Assembly (NCBI RefSeq): GCF_004101865.1
Contig: NZ_CP026118.1
Span: 1,567,001-1,631,000, forward strand
Length of the DNA: 64,000 bases
Reading direction: 5' to 3'
Source: Halobacillus litoralis
GTDB lineage: Bacteria; Bacillota; Bacilli; Bacillales; Halobacillaceae
Of this stretch, positions 52,241 to 60,838 are shown piece by piece. A model generated the notes under the pieces. That model worked only from the letters and a program-made list of their open reading frames with translations. It made no database searches and was not told the origin of the DNA. The position numbers and the translations under genes are program-made. Each line of letters starts with the position of its first letter. Position 1 is the stretch's first letter.

Positions 52241-54061
52241 TTACCTGAACAAATCCAAAAAACGATCCCAAAAGTTTTTTTCCTCTTCTTCCTCTTGTTC
52301 TTCTTGTTCTTGTTCATCTTTTTTTAGGCTTTCTGTTTTAATGACAAACTGCACAGATCCTACCTTTTCATTTTTTGAGGAGACAAATGAAACAGGTTCA
52401 AAATCAGACTTATCATATTCCTCTACTATCTGATCGATTTCGGTTTCCATTTGACCTGGCAAATCGCTTGTAGAGGAAGCCAGCTCTGAAGTTCCATTAT
52501 GAAGATCAGCCGCACCATTTTTCAATTCAGTCGTCCCATCAGTCAACCCTGCAATCCCGCTATGAAGACCTCGATAGGAATCAGCCACCTCATCTACACC
52601 ACTGGTATAACCGGTCAGCCCTTCGTGGAAATCATTATAGCTGGAAGACAACGCCTGTAATCCTTGCTGCAATTGCTCCATCGATTCACCCAGGTCCATG
52701 TTATCAAGGCTATTCCCTACTTGATCTGCCATTGCATGAAGACGACCACTCATTTCATTCAGTGAGCCAGCACTTTTATCTAAGGCAGGTCCTATGGCAT
52801 TGAATGATTCTTGGGTGTTCGCATACGTTTCTTTTGCTGTACGGGAAGTTTTATAAGTTTGCGCAAGCTTATCCACGACTTCTTTATCTGCCCCGCTCTC
52901 ATGCAAAGCCTTGAAGTCTTCCTCTGAAATTTTATAATCAGGGATTGCATCGATCGACTTACTCAAAGCCTGATGAGCTTTGCTGTACTGATTTTTTAAA
53001 TTCGTGAGGCTTTCTCCCGTTTCCTCAAGACCCCCAGCAATTTGACGGAGCCCATCTTCCATCTTTGCAAAATCGCTGAGATTCATTTCACCAGACCCAG
53101 ATTCCACAGAACCACTCATTTGTTGAAGTGATTTTTTGATGGAAGCAGAGCTTTCTACAAGTTCCGAAGACTGTTTGCTTAGTCCTTGAATGCCGCTTTT
53201 ATATTGTTCTGAACCCTCATAGAGACTCGCGGCCCCGTCATTCAATTCAGCGATGCCATTCTGTAGCTCCCCAACACCACGGTTGATTTCAGCTGTGGCA
53301 TCAGATAAGGAATTCATATCGTTCTTCATGCCCCCGGCTTCAGGGGCGTCAATGGACATAGAGGAAGGAATGGCAGCAAACTCAATGCCTGCCATTTCTA
53401 AATCAGTCACATCTGCAGAAAGTGTGAAACTGCCTTCTTTTTCAGGCATAACACTAAAGGTCACTTGTCTGTTCTTACCGGCATTGGCTACAGTTCCCTC
53501 TGGTGCATCTATATTTTCATAAACCGCCGAATCCAGCTGAAGGGTAATCTGCATTAAATAATTATTGAAAAAGATTTCCTCAGCATTTTCATTTTTCGCT
53601 GTATCGATTTTAATTTGAAGATGCCCGTCTTTTCCAACCAGTTCTTCAGGATGCATCGTTTCCCCATCCAATTGGTAAGAAACATTGATATCCCAAGGAA
53701 GTGGCTTGCCTTCCAAAGTACCCTGATAATAGAACTCCTCTTCCTTTGCAGTTATTTCGATTCTTTCATCTTTTTGTTCAACCGCTGTCAGGTCCGTCAG
53801 ATTTTGGACATTGGTATATGGCCCATGATCGATGATCGTCCCCTGATCTTCAATATTGAAATTATTGACGACATACATCTCTTGCTGCTCCCCGGCAGGA
53901 TCCAGTGTGGCATAAACCACTTCATGCTTCTCCGAGTAGGAACCTTTCTCCTCTTCATTCTTTTCATCAGACGAGGTTCCATCTTCCTCTGCTGAAACGG
54001 GCACTGTCCCTAAGACAAGAAGAAACGCCAAGAACATCGCGGTTATTCGTTTAAATCTCAT
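52241..54061 (-). CDS. YhgE-like secreted protein with heptad repeats
   Basis: A protein of about 606 residues with a signal peptide (cleaved after VSA). A beta-rich N-terminal half is followed by long alpha-helical stretches with the recurrent pattern L-x-x-G-x-x-x-L (ELQNGIAELNDGAASLYEG, GLTDGTTELKNGAADLHNG) typical of YhgE/Pip-type partners of membrane pumps. The C-terminus is acidic, then WDRFLDLF, an amphipathic helix. It overlaps the RND gene by 4 bp, so both form one export unit. Confidence 0.8.
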   Translation of the reverse strand: MRFKRITAMFLAFLLVLGTVPVSAEEDGTSSDEKNEEEKGSYSEKHEVVYATLDPAGEQQEMYVVNNFNIEDQGTIIDHGPYTNVQNLTDLTAVEQKDERIEITAKEEEFYYQGTLEGKPLPWDINVSYQLDGETMHPEELVGKDGHLQIKIDTAKNENAEEIFFNNYLMQITLQLDSAVYENIDAPEGTVANAGKNRQVTFSVMPEKEGSFTLSADVTDLEMAGIEFAAIPSSMSIDAPEAGGMKNDMNSLSDATAEINRGVGELQNGIAELNDGAASLYEGSEQYKSGIQGLSKQSSELVESSASIKKSLQQMSGSVESGSGEMNLSDFAKMEDGLRQIAGGLEETGESLTNLKNQYSKAHQALSKSIDAIPDYKISEEDFKALHESGADKEVVDKLAQTYKTSRTAKETYANTQESFNAIGPALDKSAGSLNEMSGRLHAMADQVGNSLDNMDLGESMEQLQQGLQALSSSYNDFHEGLTGYTSGVDEVADSYRGLHSGIAGLTDGTTELKNGAADLHNGTSELASSTSDLPGQMETEIDQIVEEYDKSDFEPVSFVSSKNEKVGSVQFVIKTESLKKDEQEQEEQEEEEEKNFWDRFLDLFR

Positions 54062-54063
54062 TA

Positions 54064-56115
54064 TCATTTCCCCTTAAAAAAGTTTGCTTTAAATGTTGTC
54101 TTTTCAATTACCCAGTCCAATACTACTAATAAAGCCGGCAGGACGAATACGACCATGAGGAAGGCCAGTAACGCGCCCCGGCCAAGCAGTAAGCCTATCG
54201 ATGACACAATCGGGTTGGATGATGTGATCCATAGGATGAATCCGACACTTGATAAGATGGACGCTGATACGAATATCGCAAAAATCTTATCATCGATTGT
54301 TTTCCTGATAGCCTGTAAAGCTGGCATTTCTTGGCGTAGATGCTTGTAATTTTCCGTGAACAAGATGGCATAATCCACAGTCGCGGCCAGTTGAATTGTG
54401 CTGATGAGCAGGTAGCCGACATACACGAGCGGCGTATCCATAAAATATGGGAAGGCTAAGTTGACCCAAACGGATGCCTGTATTGTCAATAACAGTACAA
54501 GCGGAATGGTGATTGAACGGAACGTAATCAAAAGCACGAGGGTAACGGTAATGATGGTCAACCAATTGACTAATTTGTTGTCATCCTGGACGATGTTTTT
54601 CATATCGTACAAAGTTACGCTCTCCCCTAATAGATGTGTCTCATCATAATAGGAATCCGCAGTTTCATGGACCTGTTCGATCAAGGAAAAGGCTTTTTCC
54701 CCTTCTGCATCTGTTTCCGTATAAAGTGTGATCCGTGCATAGTCATCAGAATAAAAAGATTCTGTCATCGATTCCTCCAAATAATCCGGCGGGACCGCCG
54801 AACTGACCATGTTCACGTAAGAAAGCACACTTGAAACATGAGGAAGGTTTTCTAAATCCTGAACCATTTCTTCCTCTTTGGCCCTGTCTCCTTCTGGTAC
54901 AAGCAGCACCATCGGCATGTTTTTTCCAAACTCTTCCTGAATGGCCGTCACATCTTGGCCGGCACGGGTGTTCTCCGGATGTTCTCCGGTTCCGTATATG
55001 AATGAGGTCTGGCTTTGAGCTAAAAATGCCGGGACGATAATCAATAATACAAGGATCAAACTTGGAATTCTGAATTTCATAACACGCTTACCGATTTTGT
55101 TAAAGTCCGGAACGAACGACCGATGCTGAGTACGATCGATCCAGTGATAGAACATCAATGTCAAAGCAGGTAAAAAGACCATCACACTGATGAAACTCAG
55201 CAGAATTCCTTTTAGCAGATTGAGCCCTAAGTCAGCGCCGATTCCGAAATCCATAAAGGTCAGTGCAGTAAAGCCGAAAAATGTTGTGGAAGCACTGGCA
55301 ACGATTGCTGGAAAGGATCGTTTCATCGCAAGCTTCATAGCTTCCCTGGGCTCTGACACTCTCTTCCGATAATCCGAAAAACTATGAAGCAGGAAAATCG
55401 CATAGTCCAATGACACCGCTAGTTGCAGAATCGGAGCCACGGACTGGGTCACGAAAGATATCTCACCAATAAAGATGTTGGTCCCTAGATTGATCAGGAC
55501 AGAAACACCGATCGCTGTCAAAAAGAAGACCGGTTCCATCCAGGAATTCGTCGATAAAACCAAAATCAAAATAATAATCGGAACGAGTAAAGCTCCTGCA
55601 TACATCGACTCGCTGCCAGCCATTTTTTGCGAAGTAGCCGTGTTGACTGCTTCACCTGCAATCGCATTCTCTTCTCCGATCAGTTTATAAATTTGATCGG
55701 TCGCCTCCACTTCATATCCTTCTTCAATGTTCAAAGAGAATAAAGCAGAATCATTTTGATAATAAGTCTCTATGGTATCCTTGCTGCCTACTTCGAGAGG
55801 AACTTTCAAATCCACTACATCATCCAGCCATGTAACCCCGCTTACCCCCTCGATAGCTTCCAGTTCTTCTTTATAGGTCAGCGCCTCAGTTATCGACACA
55901 TCTTTGATCATTACTCGTGCATTCTCCACCGGCTCGTCAAACTCTTCTTTCATCAAGTCCATCGCATTCATCGATGGAGAATCTTCCGGGAGATAATCCG
56001 CCATGTTGTAATTGACCGAAACGGCAAACTGTGCAACTATACTGAATAAAGTAATAGCTGCAAATATAATAACGATACTTTTTTTATGCTTTATGATTCG
56101 ATCGATTATATTAAT
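54064..56115 (-). CDS. RND/MMPL family exporter, no canonical start codon
   Basis: A membrane transporter of the MMPL/hydrophobe-amphiphile efflux type with two sets of helices around two extracytoplasmic loops (VDYAILFTENYKHLRQE and LDYAIFLLHSFSDYRKR are the paired TM4-like motifs). The first usual start is ATG 56004, but the frame is clearly coding further up: it reads RIIKHKKSIVIIFAAITLF, a typical basic N-terminus plus first membrane helix. The only initiator near AGAGAGG is ATT at 56115, since an in-frame TGA lies at 56122-56124. So a rare ATT start or a small frameshift must be assumed. Confidence 0.85.
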   Translation of the reverse strand: MNIIDRIIKHKKSIVIIFAAITLFSIVAQFAVSVNYNMADYLPEDSPSMNAMDLMKEEFDEPVENARVMIKDVSITEALTYKEELEAIEGVSGVTWLDDVVDLKVPLEVGSKDTIETYYQNDSALFSLNIEEGYEVEATDQIYKLIGEENAIAGEAVNTATSQKMAGSESMYAGALLVPIIILILVLSTNSWMEPVFFLTAIGVSVLINLGTNIFIGEISFVTQSVAPILQLAVSLDYAIFLLHSFSDYRKRVSEPREAMKLAMKRSFPAIVASASTTFFGFTALTFMDFGIGADLGLNLLKGILLSFISVMVFLPALTLMFYHWIDRTQHRSFVPDFNKIGKRVMKFRIPSLILVLLIIVPAFLAQSQTSFIYGTGEHPENTRAGQDVTAIQEEFGKNMPMVLLVPEGDRAKEEEMVQDLENLPHVSSVLSYVNMVSSAVPPDYLEESMTESFYSDDYARITLYTETDAEGEKAFSLIEQVHETADSYYDETHLLGESVTLYDMKNIVQDDNKLVNWLTIITVTLVLLITFRSITIPLVLLLTIQASVWVNLAFPYFMDTPLVYVGYLLISTIQLAATVDYAILFTENYKHLRQEMPALQAIRKTIDDKIFAIFVSASILSSVGFILWITSSNPIVSSIGLLLGRGALLAFLMVVFVLPALLVVLDWVIEKTTFKANFFKGK

Positions 56116-56158
56116 AACGCGTCATCCTCTCTTGCAAATTCCTTGCATACACTCTATT

Positions 56159-56242
56159 ATTTTATTGACACAGTGTTGGATATTCAACAAACAGTTTCTT
56201 AATTTACGTTAGTTTCCCAACACATCTCATTGGAAATGTTGG
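56159..56242. promoter_or_regulatory. Divergent promoter region with TetR-type operators
   Basis: A minus-strand promoter (TTGAAT 56182-56187, 17-bp spacer, TAAAAT 56159-56164) serves the RND operon. The dyad GTTGGATATTCAAC (56175-56188) lies inside it, and a second repeat CCAACA-N14-TGTTGG (56217-56242) lies toward the regulator gene. Both use the GTTGG half and are likely sites of the divergent TetR protein. Confidence 0.6.
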
Positions 56243-56278
56243 ATTGTCACATAAATTTAACAAAAGGGAGTTTCATCG

Positions 56279-56845
56279 ATGACCGCTAAATTGGATCGAA
56301 GAAAAAAATACACCCGCAAAGTACTGCAGGAAAGCCTGGTTACCTTACTATCCAAAAAAACGATTTCGGAAATCACTGTCAAAGAAGTATGCGAAATCGC
56401 AGACATTAACCGTTCGACCTTTTACACCCATTACTCTGATCATTACGACTTACTCAGTAAAATCGAAAAAGAAATCACAGAGGACATGGATCGATATCTG
56501 CATAGCTATAGCTATGAACGGGAAGAAGAATCCATACAGATGACTGAGAAAATCTTAGAGTATGTAACAGAAAATAAGCTTATGTTCCAAACCTTGTTGA
56601 ACAAGGACTCTGTCCCTACTTTTGAAAAACGCATGATGGAATTGACCCGGCGATTCATGATGGACAACGGGATGAAGAATCAACACTTAAACAAAAAAGA
56701 ATCAGAGTATTTAAGTACTTTTGTAATCAGTGGAGCCATCCATGTCATCAAGGACTGGATCGATAATGATATGGATCAGTCGCCTGCTGAGATGGCTGTG
56801 ATGATCAATCACTTCATTAATTATGGTTTTTCCCATTCAGAATAA
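56279..56845 (+). CDS. TetR/AcrR family transcriptional regulator
   Basis: A 188-residue repressor with the N-terminal helix-turn-helix (SEITVKEVCEIADINRSTFYTHYSDHYDLL) and a helical effector domain of the TetR_C-8 kind, found with YhgE/RND operons in Bacilli. It follows AAAGGGAG. Divergent from the exporter operon, it most probably represses it until an exported compound binds. Confidence 0.85.
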   Translation: MTAKLDRRKKYTRKVLQESLVTLLSKKTISEITVKEVCEIADINRSTFYTHYSDHYDLLSKIEKEITEDMDRYLHSYSYEREEESIQMTEKILEYVTENKLMFQTLLNKDSVPTFEKRMMELTRRFMMDNGMKNQHLNKKESEYLSTFVISGAIHVIKDWIDNDMDQSPAEMAVMINHFINYGFSHSE

Positions 56846-56874
56846 AGGCTTCCTACCTCCCTCTCCTTAAATAG

Positions 56875-56917
56875 AAAAAAAGACGACTCCCGCATTAAAA
56901 TGGAAGCCGTCTTTTTT
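56875..56917. terminator. Bidirectional terminator tetR / agrA
   Basis: AAAAAAGACG...CGTCTTTTTT with an imperfect inner stem, between two converging genes. Confidence 0.85.
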
Positions 56918-56951
56918 CTATTTTACAAACTGTTTCGATTCCAAGAAACTT

Positions 56952-57683
56952 TCAACCTAATTCTTTATTCAAGCCTTTCATGTACCTGCTGGAAGCAAAG
57001 CAGGATTCCCCATTCACCATTGTTATTTCACGGCTTTTCTTATCTATGGATTGAATATTATCCTTATTCACTACGAATGAATTGTGACAACGATAAAAAC
57101 GATCATCCAGACTCTCTACTTCTTTGAGTTTTCCATAAAACTCAACCTGACGAGAATCTGTATGCATAATGATCTTATGTAGTTTCGATGAGGTTTCAAA
57201 AAATAGAATTTCCTTATATTCTTCACTGATTACCTTATCTCCACTTTTTATTTGGAATCGCTGGCTGGATTCTGTGGATGTTGCCAGATGCCTCTCATTA
57301 GCGGTTTCGATACAGGCAATCACTCTTTGTTGCAAATCTGTAAAATCATCCTTAATGATATAATCCATAGCTTCAACTTTGTACAGAAAGGTTAAGTAAG
57401 TCAGCTCAGAATGAGAAGTCACAAACACAATCGACCCTCGTGAATCATGCTTCCTTATTTCTGCTCCAAGCACGATTCCCGTTTTCTCATGTTGAAGGTC
57501 AACATCCAGGAAGTAAAGGCCGTTCACGCGGTTTTCTTCCAAGTAATTTATAATTTCATCAGGGTCATCCGTTGAAATGGCCACTTTCATATCCAAATTC
57601 TCCATCATAATATAGTTCTCGATATATTGGGTGATCCGTTTTTTTTGTTGTAAATCATCTTCACATATAAAAACATCGATCAT
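56952..57683 (-). CDS. agrA: LytTR response regulator (AgrA type)
   Basis: A 243-residue regulator with an N-terminal receiver domain (ICEDD at the start, phospho-acceptor Asp in LYFLDVDLQ near residue 60, Lys in VEAMDYIIKDDF) and a C-terminal LytTR DNA-binding domain (FFETSSKLHKI, RCHNSFVVNKDNI). It overlaps agrC by 4 bp. In agr systems the phosphorylated protein activates the agr promoter and target genes. Confidence 0.92.
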   Translation of the reverse strand: MIDVFICEDDLQQKKRITQYIENYIMMENLDMKVAISTDDPDEIINYLEENRVNGLYFLDVDLQHEKTGIVLGAEIRKHDSRGSIVFVTSHSELTYLTFLYKVEAMDYIIKDDFTDLQQRVIACIETANERHLATSTESSQRFQIKSGDKVISEEYKEILFFETSSKLHKIIMHTDSRQVEFYGKLKEVESLDDRFYRCHNSFVVNKDNIQSIDKKSREITMVNGESCFASSRYMKGLNKELG

Positions 57684-58993
57684 GCCGTTTCCCCCTCATG
57701 AAAAATTTCGATTTCTTGAAAGAAAATTCTTCCTTCAACCTTTGTTTCTAGTGTGACATTTTCTGTTTTAGAGGTGATTTCCTTTAAATTGCTTAATCCT
57801 AATCCTCGATTGCTTCCCTTTGTTGAATATCCTTGCTCATAGATTTTATAGAGGGTAGGAACTTCGCCGCCAATCGTATTCAGCACAACAATCATTGTAG
57901 ATTTTTCCCTTTTAACAAACGCAATGTTGATAATGCTATTGTCATGCTCTTGGGTTTCCTCTATCGCATTATCGAGAATAATCCCCAAGCAACGGCTTAA
58001 AAGCATTGGATCCATAGCGAATTCTTCCACGGGATCTACTGCTTCGAAGTTAACATCCACCCCTGAATCCTGTGCTTTGACTAACTTAGATACGAGGACT
58101 CCCTTGATTTCGAGTATCTTTATATTCTTCAAATCTCCAAGTTTATAGTAATCTTTCTTAATATCCTGGCCTGTCGGGAGCACTTTGTCATTAAAGTATT
58201 TTTCTAACTGCTCCATATCGTTCTTTCGTATATACTCGGACATTGTTGAAAGAATATTGATGTAATCATGTTTGAACTTACGTAATTCGCCATACATTTC
58301 TTCCAGATTCTCAGAATAGGTGCGAAGCTGTTTATATTCGTCCTGCCTATTTTTCCATTGCAATTCTTTGATGATGGAAGATAACAGAATGAGGCCAATT
58401 GTAATGAATATCAAAAAGTAAAGAACGAATATATAACTGTTCAGCTGCACGACCTCACGCGAAAAACCTGCCTGCTCAGAAACAAGGATATTCACATAAA
58501 GAAAGATGATCGTCAATGAAAGAAGAACGAGTAAGAACGTTCCATATTTCTTTGTAAGCACAACTTTATGTCTGATTTTTTTTATAATGAAGATTGTTCC
58601 TAAAGTAAAACAAGCAGAAAAAAGCAAATAAGAAATCATATGTAAGATGAAAAAAGGCAGTTTAGTTTCCATTTGCTCTACAGTAACATTGTAAAGGTAG
58701 ATATCGACTAAAAAGCTTAGATGATCACTGAGTACCAATACCATTAAAGCGAATAACGGTGGAAAAACACTATTCATTACTTTTCTGGTGAATCGATAGT
58801 TGAATAACATTAACAATAGGATGGGAATAAAAACACCTAATATACCTATGTAAAAAAATAAAACAGTGGAACTGCCCGCTAAAAACAAAGCGAGAAGGAA
58901 CTTTTCTTTTCTTTTTTCTTTGTAACCAAGTAAAAAGAAATTAATTAAACAAAGCACAATGACTTGAATCAAACCGCCTATAGTTGTAATCAC
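57680..58993 (-). CDS. agrC: Sensor histidine kinase (AgrC type)
   Basis: A membrane kinase of about 437 residues: six to seven N-terminal membrane helices, a coiled-coil, the phospho-acceptor His in RKFKHDYINILSTM, and a GHKL ATPase domain (LGIILDNAIEE, then NRGLGLSNL). This is the layout of AgrC, which senses cyclic peptide autoinducers. GTG 58993 is chosen since AAGGAG lies ten bases upstream; ATG 59014 lies inside a hairpin loop without a ribosome site. Confidence 0.9.
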   Translation of the reverse strand: MITTIGGLIQVIVLCLINFFLLGYKEKRKEKFLLALFLAGSSTVLFFYIGILGVFIPILLLMLFNYRFTRKVMNSVFPPLFALMVLVLSDHLSFLVDIYLYNVTVEQMETKLPFFILHMISYLLFSACFTLGTIFIIKKIRHKVVLTKKYGTFLLVLLSLTIIFLYVNILVSEQAGFSREVVQLNSYIFVLYFLIFITIGLILLSSIIKELQWKNRQDEYKQLRTYSENLEEMYGELRKFKHDYINILSTMSEYIRKNDMEQLEKYFNDKVLPTGQDIKKDYYKLGDLKNIKILEIKGVLVSKLVKAQDSGVDVNFEAVDPVEEFAMDPMLLSRCLGIILDNAIEETQEHDNSIINIAFVKREKSTMIVVLNTIGGEVPTLYKIYEQGYSTKGSNRGLGLSNLKEITSKTENVTLETKVEGRIFFQEIEIFHEGETA

Positions 58994-59034
58994 GGTAAAA
59001 ATGCTCCTTATCATCCTTTTAGGAGCATTTTACC
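58994..59034 (-). promoter_or_regulatory. Hairpin covering the agrC ribosome site
   Basis: GGTAAAATGCTCCT pairs with AGGAGCATTTTTACC (14 bp with one bulge) around a loop of about 12 bases. The 3' arm contains the AAGGAG site for the GTG at 58993, so folding would hide it. There is no T-tract after the stem, so it is not a standard terminator. Confidence 0.65.
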
Positions 59035-59068
59035 ATGGCTGCAATTCTTTTGGAACACTGGAAGATTT

Positions 59069-59224
59069 TCAGTCTATTTCTTCATCCTGTAATTCTTCAG
59101 GTACTTCCGGTTCATATAAGAACGCAAAACAACTTCTATGTAGAGCTGCCTCTCCACATGACACTCCAAACTCAGTAACTACCCCTATGAATTTCTCCAT
59201 CACTCTTTCTACTTTTTCTTTCAT
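59069..59224 (-). CDS. agrD: AgrD-type autoinducing peptide precursor
   Basis: A 51-residue peptide read directly from the sequence. It has an amphipathic N-terminus (VERVMEKFIGVVTEFG), a core HRSCFAFLY and the conserved acidic C-terminal recognition tail EPEVPEELQDEE. By comparison with S. aureus AgrD (CDFIM then DEVEVPKEL) the signal should be a thiolactone ring formed by the Cys and the following residues, probably CFAFL or CFAFLY, plus a short tail. The start overlaps the agrB stop (ATGA) and follows GGAGGAAGG. Short, so easy to miss. Confidence 0.88.
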   Translation of the reverse strand: MKEKVERVMEKFIGVVTEFGVSCGEAALHRSCFAFLYEPEVPEELQDEEID

Positions 59225-59823
59225 GTTACCTTCCTCCATTTCACTATATTATTTGGTATTGTCAGTAAACTTGCTAATGTGGCGCCCGAAGTAAGAAGTG
59301 TCTGTGCTGTTGAATCGGAAATCATGAGGGTAACCGCCATAATGATAATACATGTACCAAGAGACTGATTGCGGAGTTTTAGCTGCTTTTTCCTGGATGG
59401 AATTCGATTCTTAGTCGTAAAACTGGGGGCAAACTTATAAATCAACCAACCATTTATTAGAAACAATAGAATGATCATTGAGGTGGGCAAAACAATGAAA
59501 GGAGCTACATAAGGAATCCCTACAAAGATTACGATACTGATGAGGCTGCACATGAGGCTGTTACCTGCGTGTCTGCCATAAGAAGTTCTTCGTATCGTAT
59601 AATAAGAAAGATGGAAAAGCAGGGTAGCGAGAAAAATTTGGAACCATAAGGCAACGGCATACACCACCACCATCTTCGAAAGGTTGATGAACAGCGTTTC
59701 AAACCCCAATTTCATCTTCAAGTAACGGCGGCGATCACCTTTACTTTTCTTATGTAACCAGCTTGCACACCTGTCTGCTACGACTTCTGTCATCTCCATA
59801 CCTTGAATCTGTATCCCTTTCAT
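59221..59823 (-). CDS. agrB: AgrB peptide protease/exporter
   Basis: A 200-residue membrane endopeptidase that cleaves AgrD and forms the thiolactone. About six hydrophobic segments are present. The active-site pair is GRHAGNSLMC (His and Cys seven residues apart) near residue 83, as in staphylococcal AgrB. It begins with ATG after GAGGTGATGAG and heads the agrBDCA transcript. Confidence 0.9.
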   Translation of the reverse strand: MKGIQIQGMEMTEVVADRCASWLHKKSKGDRRRYLKMKLGFETLFINLSKMVVVYAVALWFQIFLATLLFHLSYYTIRRTSYGRHAGNSLMCSLISIVIFVGIPYVAPFIVLPTSMIILLFLINGWLIYKFAPSFTTKNRIPSRKKQLKLRNQSLGTCIIIMAVTLMISDSTAQTLLTSGATLASLLTIPNNIVKWRKVT

Positions 59824-59902
59824 CTCATCACCTCTAGGTATAATATACCTCTATGGAGTGATTTTCTGATTATTCAGTCTTACAAACGGTAAATATGCAC
59901 GT

Positions 59903-59944
59903 AAATGAGACTAGTAAATGAAAGGTAGTGTCACAAATGAAAGG
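59903..59944 (-). promoter_or_regulatory. AAATGA repeats upstream of agrB
   Basis: AAATGAGA (59903), AAATGAAAGG (59916-59925) and AAATGAAAGG (59935-59944) on the plus strand are direct repeats about 80-120 bp upstream of agrB. LytTR regulators bind paired direct repeats, so these are candidate AgrA sites. The spacing (13 and 19 bp) is not the classical 21-22 bp. Confidence 0.4.
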
Positions 59945-59960
59945 AAAAATGACATAGTCG

Positions 59961-60827
59961 TTATTTCATAATGGTGATATATGACTCATGACTCCGGGGG
60001 TAAGAGGTGACTCTTTCACTATAGCCATTTAAACTTAATCGATTCAGAACCAACTTGTGACGGACCGGCATTCCGCAATCCTGGTTCAACTTATCGTTCA
60101 ATTGAAAAAAATAAAAATACAGGATTCTTTCGATAAAAAAGTATAGAAGGTGCTCCTCCTGCGGCAACAGCAGTGGTGCTGGATTCACTTCTGCATTATC
60201 AAATTGAGGAACTTGGAATCTGGATGAATAAATAAGAGGACCAATATATAAATGTTCTTCACTAGTCCTCATAAACAACAGGTCCCGGCAGTTTCGGAAG
60301 TTTTCTTTGTGCTTTTTATAGATGGAGGGGGAGGTAATTATAAGACTCTTATTGGTACGATTAAGGTCACGCCCATCGCCTGCTTTATCTATTGTAAAAA
60401 ATGGGTTGGAAACCAGCTCCCTTTCCAATATTTCAGAAGTTTTCTCTAATTCCAGGGTCAAAACGGCCTTTTTAGGATGTTCTAAGAATTTCTCCACCTC
60501 CGACATATAGCTTTGGAAATGTTTTCTAGATATAAAAGCTGGTCGGAAAAGATTTGTATATGAGCGGATGATGTGAATGGTCTTCTGTTCCTCAGGAGCA
60601 AAAACCTCTAAAAAACATGAATTGTATTTTTCTGCGATCTGCTGAGCTATCCGTTCTTCTGAACTCGATACTGATGCCGGAATACCAAAGTACAAAAGGT
60701 TTCTCAACTTTACGGAATCATGTTTTGATACTTTAAAACCAAACAATTTTTCACCAGATATCGAATCCTCGACGAAAAGAATCTGTTCATATACTTTGAC
60801 CTCATAGCGATGTTTCAAATGCTTCAT
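59961..60827 (-). CDS. TOMM cluster protein, unknown (possible cyclodehydratase partner)
   Basis: A 288-residue soluble protein that I do not recognise with certainty. It has no Cys-based zinc motif and no ThiF nucleotide motif. The order of its segments (LIITSPSIYKKH, CRDLLFMRTSEEHLYIGPL, then a long amphipathic helical stretch) is loosely like the cyclodehydratase partner (E1-like/ocin_ThiF) proteins of azole peptide clusters. It lies 11 bp after a SagB-type gene as the last gene before agr. Confidence 0.5.
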   Translation of the reverse strand: MKHLKHRYEVKVYEQILFVEDSISGEKLFGFKVSKHDSVKLRNLLYFGIPASVSSSEERIAQQIAEKYNSCFLEVFAPEEQKTIHIIRSYTNLFRPAFISRKHFQSYMSEVEKFLEHPKKAVLTLELEKTSEILERELVSNPFFTIDKAGDGRDLNRTNKSLIITSPSIYKKHKENFRNCRDLLFMRTSEEHLYIGPLIYSSRFQVPQFDNAEVNPAPLLLPQEEHLLYFFIERILYFYFFQLNDKLNQDCGMPVRHKLVLNRLSLNGYSERVTSYPRSHESYITIMK

Positions 60828-60838
60828 TTAACTTCCAC

